The notes under the pieces: model-generated | Seen by the model: only the letters and a program-made list of their open reading frames with translations | Told to the model about the DNA's origin: nothing | Database searches by the model: none | Shown: piece after piece, positions 15,779 through 22,404 of the stretch | Layout of the letters: each line of letters starts with the position of its first letter | How positions within the stretch are numbered: the first letter of the stretch is position 1 | Origin: JAGPCH01 sp039810605 | Lineage (GTDB): Bacteria; Bacteroidota; Ignavibacteria; Tepidaquicellales; Tepidaquicellaceae | NCBI GenBank assembly: GCA_039810605.1 | Contig: JBDHXH010000040.1 | Coordinates: forward strand, 1 to 23,900 | DNA: 23,900 bases | Reading direction: 5' to 3' | Position numbers and translations under genes: made by a program

Positions 15779-16921
15779 TCAGATTCTCATAAAATTTTTA
15801 CCCGGCAACTGCTTAATCAATCCTTTGAATTCAAGTGAAAGTAAATTTACAAGACAATCCGAAACAGGAAGTCCTGTAGTTTCATTAATCAGATCAATAT
15901 GCCTGGGTTCGTATTCAATTGCCTGAAAAATAATTTTTTCATTACAGCTTAGTTCCATTATTGCTTTCGATTCTTTAACCATTGACTCTTTTTTTAAAAT
16001 CGGCTTCAACTTATTTTCAAGTTCATTTAAAACATCTTCAACATTTGTAACAAGTTTCGCCTGTCCTCTTTTTATCAAATCATTTGTTCCTTCAGATTGT
16101 CCGGAATTTATATAACCCGGGATGGCAAAAACTTCCTTATTCTGGTCTATTGCAAATTCGGCAGTCAGAAGTGAACCACCTTTCATTCCGCTTTCTATGA
16201 TAAGGCTTCCTAGCGATATTCCGCTGATGATTCTGTTGCGTCTCGGAAAATTTACTTTCTCCGGTTTGGAACCAATCGGGAATTCCGATATGACAGCGCC
16301 ATTTTCGGTTATCTCATGATACAATTTTTTGTTCTCGTAAGGATAGATTATGTCTACCCCGCTTCCGAGAATAGCATAAGTAATATTTCCATTCCTGACG
16401 CATGTCTTATGAACGACAGTATCGGTTCCTCTGGCAAATCCGCTTACAACAGGTATCTTCAATTCGGAAAATATTCCCGTGAATTTCTCGCAAATAAATT
16501 TCCCGTACTCTGTAGGTGTCCTTGTTCCGACAATGCTGATAGAATATCTGTCCATTTCACTAAGGTCTCCCTTGTAATATAAAATGACGGGAGCATCAAA
16601 AATATTCTTGAGGTTAACCGGATATTTGTCAGACAGAATGCAAACAATTTTAATGCCTTTGGAATAGGCATTAGATTTTATCTGCTCCCACTCGGCGGAG
16701 AATTCCTTAAGCTTTCTTTTGGCAAAGAAAATTTCTTTTGCAAGATTGATGTCAATCCCTTCAACTTTCCTTAAGTCGGCCGGAGTGCAGTTACATAAAT
16801 CGTATAAATTGCGTATCCTGAATAAAATGTTTCTTATCCTTGCATTGCCTAACTTATCAACTCTTGTAAGAAAATAAGCATACTCCAAATCGTCTTCCAT
16901 GTCCTCAACATTAAATTCCAA
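15779..16921 (-). CDS. dprA: DNA-processing protein DprA (Smf)
   Basis: Cytosolic single-stranded-DNA-binding protein that loads RecA on incoming DNA during natural transformation. The 380 residues include a short N-terminal helical domain and the Rossmann-like core: ISIVGTRTPTEYG, SGFARGTD at 160-167, ILGSGVD near 185-190, FPRRNRIISG at 225-234, GSLLTAEFAIDQ at 249-260 and VFAIPG. A winged-helix-like domain fills about 315-380. The usual Arg-Ser before the GS(L)LTA motif reads MKGGS here. The frame opens with TTG 16921; the ATG at 16900 (codon 8, MEDDLEYAYFL) is an equally good start and fits DprA N-termini. It is the promoter-proximal gene of the minus-strand cluster. Confidence 0.94.
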   Translation of the reverse strand: MEFNVEDMEDDLEYAYFLTRVDKLGNARIRNILFRIRNLYDLCNCTPADLRKVEGIDINLAKEIFFAKRKLKEFSAEWEQIKSNAYSKGIKIVCILSDKYPVNLKNIFDAPVILYYKGDLSEMDRYSISIVGTRTPTEYGKFICEKFTGIFSELKIPVVSGFARGTDTVVHKTCVRNGNITYAILGSGVDIIYPYENKKLYHEITENGAVISEFPIGSKPEKVNFPRRNRIISGISLGSLIIESGMKGGSLLTAEFAIDQNKEVFAIPGYINSGQSEGTNDLIKRGQAKLVTNVEDVLNELENKLKPILKKESMVKESKAIMELSCNEKIIFQAIEYEPRHIDLINETTGLPVSDCLVNLLSLEFKGLIKQLPGKNFMRI

Positions 16922-17104
16922 AAAAGAAAATATGATTTCAGTAAGAATTCATGTCTACGAATAAATTTACTTATTTTAAGTTAGTAAAAAAAGGCGGAGG
17001 AAATGGGAAAGTCATCAGCAGGAATTTATCTGCACATTCAAATTGAAGTTACTCTATTGCAATTATTGCAATTTGCACAATTAGCGCATTTGGTTTGAAA
17101 CAAG
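16922..17104. promoter_or_regulatory. Intergenic region between subtilase gene and dprA
   Basis: This 183-base gap follows the subtilase stop and precedes dprA on the minus strand, so it should hold the end of one transcript and the promoter of the dprA-rpoN-hslVU cluster. It contains a palindrome at 17056-17072. I could not identify a convincing sigma-70, Bacteroidetes-type or -24/-12 promoter, nor a GC-rich hairpin followed by a T run. Confidence 0.45.
17056..17072. repeat. Palindrome ATTGCAAT-T-ATTGCAAT
   Basis: Two copies of the self-complementary octamer ATTGCAAT flank a single T, so the 17 bases are both a direct and an inverted repeat. The element is 33 bases beyond the subtilase stop and about 135 bases upstream of dprA on the minus strand. 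Its symmetry and A/T composition suggest an operator for a dimeric regulator more than a terminator, as no T run follows on the minus strand. This is inference only. Confidence 0.4.
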
Positions 17105-20100
17105 TCAGGGTTTTATCGCTGCTACAAAGTAGAACGCATTGTTATAGGTAATGACCAGATCACTTACGTCAGTAATTCCGTCGTTGTTTATGTCTGAATC
17201 AAGATATCCCAGAGTAAATACATTAGCTTGATTGAAAACAATTATTATATCCGTCAGCTCTATTAAACCGCTTCTGTCGGCATCTCCGCTGTATATACCA
17301 AATTTGTTATAGACTGTGTCAAGACGCTTCTGATTGTTTCCGTAAGCCGAAGTATCTGACAATGTAAAATCATAATTCATTTGATTGTTCGTAAACATCT
17401 GCGGATGAGAGCTCCATGTTTCAAGAGAATTTCTGTGCACTATCTGCAGGAAGTAATTTACACTGTTTGATGAATTATAAAACCTGAATCTGCCATTGCC
17501 CGATGAATCAAGCAAGAGCTTGCTGGAATCTGCTGCATCATAAGGTGGTGTGTCATTTCTTAAATAAACTCTCACAGTATCCGGTCTGATGAGATTTGAA
17601 TCAGACTTATAAAGACCCTGGATGAATATTTTCAGAAAAAGATCTTTCGGGACAGGTACTTCGTTGTCGGTCTCAAGTGAAACCGTAAAATCGGATTTGC
17701 ACGGATCGTTGTTGTGAATAATCATTTGCGCCGCTTCACTCTGACTATTATCCCTGCTGTTTTGTACTTTCAATCCATCACTGACCAATGTTCTAAGCAT
17801 TACTTTCAAAGTCGTGCTGTCACTTGCTGCAACGGTATCGGAAAAAGCTTCACTGATTGAGAACTTGTCAGCAAATATTCCTGCGAAAGATATACCGCTG
17901 ATAATCAGCGGAGCTGTGCCATCGTTTTTCAAATGATAATCCCTTACAATGGAATCTCCGTAATTTACTTGTCCAAATTGGATTACGGAGTCAGTATAAG
18001 AACTCACTCTTATACATGAACTTGCAAGCCCCGATAATTTCGAAAGATTAATTATTACACTATCAAATTCAGCGGCGTTTCCACTCAACTGGTCATAGTT
18101 GAGAATTTTCCAATCACCTTGAGCATTGGTTCCGTTAAGTCCGTTAAGCCGATACTCTGATTCAAAGTTGCCATCGAAATACGGAGGAGCAGATGAAAGC
18201 CAGTGCAAAGAGGATGAATCAGTAACCGTTGCGCCAATGATATCCGCGCCGTTTGCGCCATTAGATGCAAAAAGACATTTGCGGTTATAGTTTGGATCAG
18301 CATCGGGTGTAACGAGTTCTATGATTTCTTCGCTGATATTTGGATGATGCATGAAAATCTGAACGGCGGAATTGACAATTGTAAAATTATCAAAGCTAAC
18401 CGGGCTTGAGAGTGTTGGTCCATTATCGGCTGCAGCGAATGAAGGTATAGTGCGGCTGACATTTTCAATATAGCCGTTGGAAAAATAGCAGAGCCATCTT
18501 GGATCGGGCGCACCTTTGGGAAATATTGCTGTGTTGCGTAAATTATCTTCGGCTTTAAAATAATATTGAACTTGAGTCTCGTAACCCATTGCAGGAATTC
18601 TGAACGTGAACATGTTTCCTGATATTTCAATCGGACCTGTTGAATCAAATTGAGACCAGCCATTGTTCAGTTTATTGACTCTATAAAACAGCAAAGGCTG
18701 ATGACCCAATGAATCCGGGACAGAGGAACCGTCCTGGTCCACGATCTCCGCGTGCAGATAAACCGGATATGTACTTGTCAATGATTTGATATTCTTATGA
18801 TTGATCACGGGAGGAATGACGTCGGTTGCGTTGGCGAGCATGACCGCCTTATAAGCATTAATTCTTCCATACCCCATATAATAACTCCATTTGCCATAGG
18901 GCTTCGTAACATCATAAGGAACATTTTCAATCTTGTCGCAGCTTCTGCATAGAATTTCCGTAACCTGACTGCCGAACAAATTAGGATTTGCACTAAGAAT
19001 TAATGCGCAAATACCCGCGGCATGAGGACATGCACATGATGTTCCCCCAAATGTTCCGAAGTAATCTCCATTCGGTCTTCCTTCATGATTATATCCGAGT
19101 CCACCCTGGCAATCGGTTGTGTAACAAATCGTCGGTCCGACTACATCGAGATCACCGACGGAATTTTCTCCGTAATTTCCTCCCCAGAAATATTGATTGC
19201 CTGTACCCGGAGTCTTCTTCTGATCCTGCGGGGTTGATGCGCCGACTGCAATTACACCGGGAAGGTAGGAAGGATACCACGGCGATCCCCTGCCATCGTT
19301 GCCGGACGCAAATAAAACAACACAACCTTTTCCTCCCTTTCCATACAGAGATGCTCCGACAATGGCATTTGTCATTACCGAACTCTCTGTACCTCCGTTG
19401 TAACTGTTATTAATAACATCAATATCTTTGACTCTTGCAGTATCAAACGCTCTTGCTATTGCAGTACTGGAAGTTGTCCCCAGTGAATTAAAAATTTTTA
19501 TAGCCATTATCATACAGCCGGAAGCAACACCAGCAACTCCAAGTCCGTTATTTTTTACAGCGGCAATAATTCCTGCCACACATGTTCCATGCCCAAGTGA
19601 GTCTCTTGGAACGCCATTTTTATTAAAGTATGCATCATAACCGGGGAGGAGATAGCTGATACTTCCATTTCTGAAATCGGGATGAGTCGAATCAATCCCG
19701 GTATCCATAACTCCGATTTTAATCAGGTTCGATCCGTTCACAACACTCCACGCAAGGTCTGCGTCAATATCGGAGCCTGCAGTCCCGTTTGTGTATGCAG
19801 AGTCTCCATAAGCTGAACCCCCTGTCGGAACGCTTTGTCCCGTGTTAGTCAGTGCCCATTGCTTTGAATAGTATGGATCATTCGGGGTGAAAGTCAAAAG
19901 GCAATAATCAGGATATAGAAAATCCGGTTCTGCGTATTCAAAAATTCCGCTGTTAAAATAAACTGACGATAACTCAAGAGCATTCTTTGACACGTTGTCA
20001 TTGGAAACAAGCAGGAATCCGTTTTCATCATGGACGTTTCCGATAATGCTGATATCATTTTCAATGTTGATCAGTTGAAACTTTTGATAATCAGATTTAC

Positions 20101-20473
20101 TCCGGAGCCTGACGACAAATCTATCTGCGGGAATTTGAGTTACTCTTCTTGATTCTCCGTAATAGACCGGTGTGATTAGTTTTATTGAATTGATGTTGCC
20201 GGTTATTGCGAGCATATCGCTGCGGGATACGGACTTCGCCGTATTTATCAGAAGAACTTTGTCTTCGATAAGCTTTACCTCGTCTTCCCTGTTAATGCGG
20301 TTTTTAACTGTCTGCAGAACTCGAGAAACATCAGAATTGGATTTAAGGACAACAGCAAACCTGTCAGTCCTTTGCTCCAAATTGATCCTCCTGCCCTGAT
20401 AATAATAGTAGTCCTGGGCAGTTCCAATTTTGCAAAATAGGAACACGATAATAATTATAAAGAAACGTGGCAT
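17105..20473 (-). CDS. Secreted subtilisin-like (S8) serine protease with P-like domain and C-terminal dockerin-like repeats
   Basis: An 1122-residue exported protease. Residues 1-20 are a signal peptide (hydrophobic stretch, cut near GTAQ). Residues 36-104 and 116-190 start with similar segments (TDRFAVVLKSNSD and ADRFVVRLRSKSD), suggesting a duplicated pro-region. The S8 catalytic domain (about 195-550) has Asp257 in VMDTGID, His295 in GHGTCVAG, oxyanion Asn392 in ASGNDG and Ser479 in GGTSCACPHAAG; ten cysteines lie within it. A proprotein-convertase P-like beta domain spans about 676-812, and an Ig/DUF1573-like segment about 828-925. Two dockerin-like calcium repeats, GDADRSGLIELTDIIIVFNQ (from 1063) and DINNDGITDVSDLVITYNNA (from 1094), end the chain. 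Likely extracellular or cell-surface. It appears monocistronic, with 453 non-coding bases upstream. Confidence 0.92.
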   Translation of the reverse strand: MPRFFIIIIVFLFCKIGTAQDYYYYQGRRINLEQRTDRFAVVLKSNSDVSRVLQTVKNRINREDEVKLIEDKVLLINTAKSVSRSDMLAITGNINSIKLITPVYYGESRRVTQIPADRFVVRLRSKSDYQKFQLINIENDISIIGNVHDENGFLLVSNDNVSKNALELSSVYFNSGIFEYAEPDFLYPDYCLLTFTPNDPYYSKQWALTNTGQSVPTGGSAYGDSAYTNGTAGSDIDADLAWSVVNGSNLIKIGVMDTGIDSTHPDFRNGSISYLLPGYDAYFNKNGVPRDSLGHGTCVAGIIAAVKNNGLGVAGVASGCMIMAIKIFNSLGTTSSTAIARAFDTARVKDIDVINNSYNGGTESSVMTNAIVGASLYGKGGKGCVVLFASGNDGRGSPWYPSYLPGVIAVGASTPQDQKKTPGTGNQYFWGGNYGENSVGDLDVVGPTICYTTDCQGGLGYNHEGRPNGDYFGTFGGTSCACPHAAGICALILSANPNLFGSQVTEILCRSCDKIENVPYDVTKPYGKWSYYMGYGRINAYKAVMLANATDVIPPVINHKNIKSLTSTYPVYLHAEIVDQDGSSVPDSLGHQPLLFYRVNKLNNGWSQFDSTGPIEISGNMFTFRIPAMGYETQVQYYFKAEDNLRNTAIFPKGAPDPRWLCYFSNGYIENVSRTIPSFAAADNGPTLSSPVSFDNFTIVNSAVQIFMHHPNISEEIIELVTPDADPNYNRKCLFASNGANGADIIGATVTDSSSLHWLSSAPPYFDGNFESEYRLNGLNGTNAQGDWKILNYDQLSGNAAEFDSVIINLSKLSGLASSCIRVSSYTDSVIQFGQVNYGDSIVRDYHLKNDGTAPLIISGISFAGIFADKFSISEAFSDTVAASDSTTLKVMLRTLVSDGLKVQNSRDNSQSEAAQMIIHNNDPCKSDFTVSLETDNEVPVPKDLFLKIFIQGLYKSDSNLIRPDTVRVYLRNDTPPYDAADSSKLLLDSSGNGRFRFYNSSNSVNYFLQIVHRNSLETWSSHPQMFTNNQMNYDFTLSDTSAYGNNQKRLDTVYNKFGIYSGDADRSGLIELTDIIIVFNQANVFTLGYLDSDINNDGITDVSDLVITYNNAFYFVAAIKP

Positions 20474-20498
20474 TTGGGGTTTTTCTTTATTTGTTATT

Positions 20499-20521
20499 AT
20501 TCAGTTACAAAATAACTGAAT
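20499..20521. repeat. 9-bp inverted repeat in the subtilase leader
   Basis: ATTCAGTTA (20499-20507) and TAACTGAAT (20513-20521) are perfect complements around a 5-base spacer CAAAA. The element lies 26-48 bases upstream of the subtilase ATG on the minus strand. No T run follows on either strand, which argues against a terminator. It could be an operator overlapping the promoter, or a hairpin in the mRNA leader. Confidence 0.55.
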
Positions 20522-20555
20522 TCTTATAAATAAGTCATACAAATTTTTTATCATC

Positions 20556-20574
20556 AATCAACATAAATCAACAT
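20556..20574. repeat. AATCAACAT direct repeat, 10-bp period
   Basis: AATCAACAT occurs at 20556-20564 and 20566-20574, a spacing of 10 bases or about one helical turn, some 83-101 bases upstream of the subtilase start. Tandem sites with this phasing are typical of response-regulator dimers, but no regulator can be named. Confidence 0.5.
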
Positions 20575-20624
20575 TCGACTCCCCGGAACATGCATACATA
20601 AATTTTTTCTCTTGATTCATCTAT

Positions 20625-20644
20625 TTGAAACGGATTGAAACGGA
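20625..20644. repeat. TTGAAACGGA perfect tandem repeat
   Basis: Two identical 10-base units, TTGAAACGGA at 20625-20634 and 20635-20644, directly adjoin each other about 150-170 bases upstream of the subtilase start. The period again equals one helical turn. They could be a direct-repeat regulator site or a chance slippage product. Confidence 0.5.
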
Positions 20645-20827
20645 GTTATTGATAATTATAAATTTTGATTTCATCTGATTGAGAGCTGATTTTTGAAAAA
20701 TTGTTCAAATGGAAATTTGTTTCATTATTGCTTTCATTCAAAATTAATGATTGGTAATGTGAAGTTTAATAGAGGGAACCAACGGATTTGATTAGGTAGA
20801 AACACTCAATTATGTTATCGGAGTTTT

Positions 20828-20843
20828 TCGGCAAGTCGGCAAG
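20828..20843. repeat. TCGGCAAG tandem repeat
   Basis: TCGGCAAG occurs twice back to back (20828-20835 and 20836-20843), roughly 85-100 bases downstream of the TIGR02757 stop on the minus strand. It is GC-richer than its surroundings. No function can be assigned. Confidence 0.4.
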
Positions 20844-20926
20844 CTGTAATTTCAGAGGGATGTGTTAATGTACGGACAGAAATTTAGAAACATCTTCCCG
20901 ATCATCAAAGATAAAACGTCACAGAC

Positions 20927-21685
20927 TCACTCACTAAAATCGCTGTGGCACAATGCAAAATCGTATTTCACGGGATCAATGGGATCAAATGACTTTAGCT
21001 TTTCAGTAAGTTGTATTGCAAATTTTAAGTCCGGCGACTTTCTTTGCGCAAGTCGAAGTTTTCTTGAGACTCTGTAAACATGTACATCAACAGGCATTAT
21101 GAGTTTAGAAGTGCTGATCTTTTTCCATATTCCAAGGTCAATATTATCCTTTCTTATCATCCATCTCAAATAGAGATTCAGCCTCTTGCATGCAGAGCCT
21201 CCGCTTACAAGAGGTACTAAATACCTGAAATACGGATCACGGCTCCTAACCCGATTAAGCTCAATTGCAAATTCTGCGAGAGCATTCAAAATGTTTTGAT
21301 GATGATCTGAATAATTCTTAGCAAAAAAACTTTGCAACGAGCCATGCCTGTTGATTAGCCTTTTAAGATTCAACAACAAAGCAGAAAGATCATTCTCTGA
21401 ATTGAATCTGTAAGACATCCCCTTCAAAAACTTTTTATCTTTAAGTTGGGAATAATTAGAAGTAAATTCACAAACTTTGAAATCAATTCTCTTCAGGAAA
21501 GTTTTTATAAATGCATTTATCTGCTCCACACGTCCGTATGAATAGCAAGATGTTATCAAGCCTGCTATTTCAATGTCTTTTTCATCATCAAACCGATGCA
21601 GAAACCAGACAGGATCACGCGAAGAATATTTCCTGCAGAATTCAATGTAAAGCCTGTCCAGGTAAGGCTTAAGGTCTTGTTTCAA
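20927..21685 (-). CDS. TIGR02757 family protein (DUF2400), function unknown
   Basis: A 252-residue protein that matches the TIGR02757 family, common in Bacteroidota and relatives but without a known function. Recognisable conserved stretches are DPVWFLHRF near residue 24, IAGLITSCYSYGRVEQIN, GGSACKRLNLYLRWMIRKD, LGIWKKISTSKLIMPVDVHVYR and FDPIDPVKYDFALCH near the C-terminus. The helical composition and the pattern SACKR...RWM...PVDVHV recall HhH-GPD-type helical folds, but I see no catalytic Asp motif that would prove that. The TTG at 21685 is the start: the preceding codon is a TAA, and the family N-terminus begins here. Only 23 bases separate it from the divergently read gene at 21709, so the two promoters must overlap neighbouring coding sequence. 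Confidence 0.88.
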   Translation of the reverse strand: MKQDLKPYLDRLYIEFCRKYSSRDPVWFLHRFDDEKDIEIAGLITSCYSYGRVEQINAFIKTFLKRIDFKVCEFTSNYSQLKDKKFLKGMSYRFNSENDLSALLLNLKRLINRHGSLQSFFAKNYSDHHQNILNALAEFAIELNRVRSRDPYFRYLVPLVSGGSACKRLNLYLRWMIRKDNIDLGIWKKISTSKLIMPVDVHVYRVSRKLRLAQRKSPDLKFAIQLTEKLKSFDPIDPVKYDFALCHSDFSE

Positions 21686-21708
21686 TTAATCGTTAATTTA
21701 AATCCATA

Positions 21709-22404
21709 ATGGAAAAAGCATTTCTTATCGGCGATAATGAGAATCTCATTTCTGAAACTTCCGCGCTGCTTGATAAACATTGTGATATCACAGATGTGCT
21801 TGATGACACAGTTGATTTTATATTTGAACTTACAAATTTCAACAGGGAAATAAAATTTAATATTCTTGATTTCATCGAAAGCAAAAATTCAAAAGGCATA
21901 ATTGTTTCATCCTCTGTATGTATTACAACCCTCGAACAAAGCCTTCATCTTTCAATGAAGGAAAGACTCATCGGTTCAGGACTCTTCCCGACATTTTCAA
22001 CTTCAAAAGGAATAGAAATTGTAAAACCGGATTTTGCTGATCGTCGAAATTATGAGAAAGTTATTTCTTTGTTCGTTAAGACCGGGAAGGAAACTTATGA
22101 AGTTGCAGACAGACCTGGACTGATTTCAATGAGGGTAATTTCGATGATTATCAACGAAGCTTATCTCGTGATGCAGGAGGGAACTTCTGACAGAAACAGT
22201 ATTGATACTGCGATGAAACTCGGAACAAACTACCCTTTCGGACCTATCGAATGGAGTGAAAGAATCGGCATTGATTTGATTTACGAAACTCTATCGGGAA
22301 TGCTTCAGGAATTCGGCGATGACAGATACAGAATTACTCCCCTGCTGAAGGAAACGTATCTTAAATCGCAGAAGCAAACACACGTTAATAAAGAATTTCC
22401 ATAA
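21709..22404 (+). CDS. 3-Hydroxyacyl-CoA dehydrogenase-like protein lacking active-site and NAD residues
   Basis: A 231-residue protein whose C-terminal 100 residues clearly match the 3HCDH domain: NEAYLVMQEG, SIDTAMKLGTNYPFGPIEWSERIGID and GDDRYRITPLLKE parallel the hbd product at 8881-9738. The N-terminal half keeps the rough Rossmann layout but is shortened, and the glycine fingerprint reads LIGDNENL rather than GxGxxG. By ungapped alignment around the active site, His140 of hbd becomes Gly91, Asn190 becomes Met141 and Ser119 falls at Val70, while Glu152 is kept as Glu103. Dehydrogenase activity is therefore doubtful; it may be a structural, CoA-binding or regulatory paralogue. The frame is intact, with no internal stop, so it does not look like a recent pseudogene. 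Its last 20 bases overlap the end of the converging phosphorylase gene. Confidence 0.82.
   Translation: MEKAFLIGDNENLISETSALLDKHCDITDVLDDTVDFIFELTNFNREIKFNILDFIESKNSKGIIVSSSVCITTLEQSLHLSMKERLIGSGLFPTFSTSKGIEIVKPDFADRRNYEKVISLFVKTGKETYEVADRPGLISMRVISMIINEAYLVMQEGTSDRNSIDTAMKLGTNYPFGPIEWSERIGIDLIYETLSGMLQEFGDDRYRITPLLKETYLKSQKQTHVNKEFP

Larger units (their letters stand above)
20474..20926. promoter_or_regulatory. 453-base AT-rich intergenic region upstream of the subtilase gene
   Basis: The longest gene-free stretch of the window, between the end of the TIGR02757 gene and the start of the subtilase gene, both on the minus strand. It must hold the promoter for the subtilase. It contains an inverted repeat (20499-20521) and three short tandem direct repeats (20556-20574, 20625-20644, 20828-20843), annotated separately. 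No tRNA-like fold, credible small ORF, GC-rich terminator or clear -24/-12 promoter was seen. A plus-strand frame crossing its right end (20862-21077) is antisense to the TIGR02757 gene and has no recognisable features. Confidence 0.55.

Noticed and set aside
20474..20926. CRISPR array or transposon end in the repeat-rich gap
   Set aside because: The repeats are different short pairs, not one repeated unit with spacers, and no transposase, target-site duplication or cas gene is present.
20862..21077. Plus-strand 71-codon frame at the right end of the long intergenic region
   Set aside because: Most of it is antisense to the well-supported TIGR02757 gene, it begins with TTG, and it shows no domain, signal or neighbour that supports coding.
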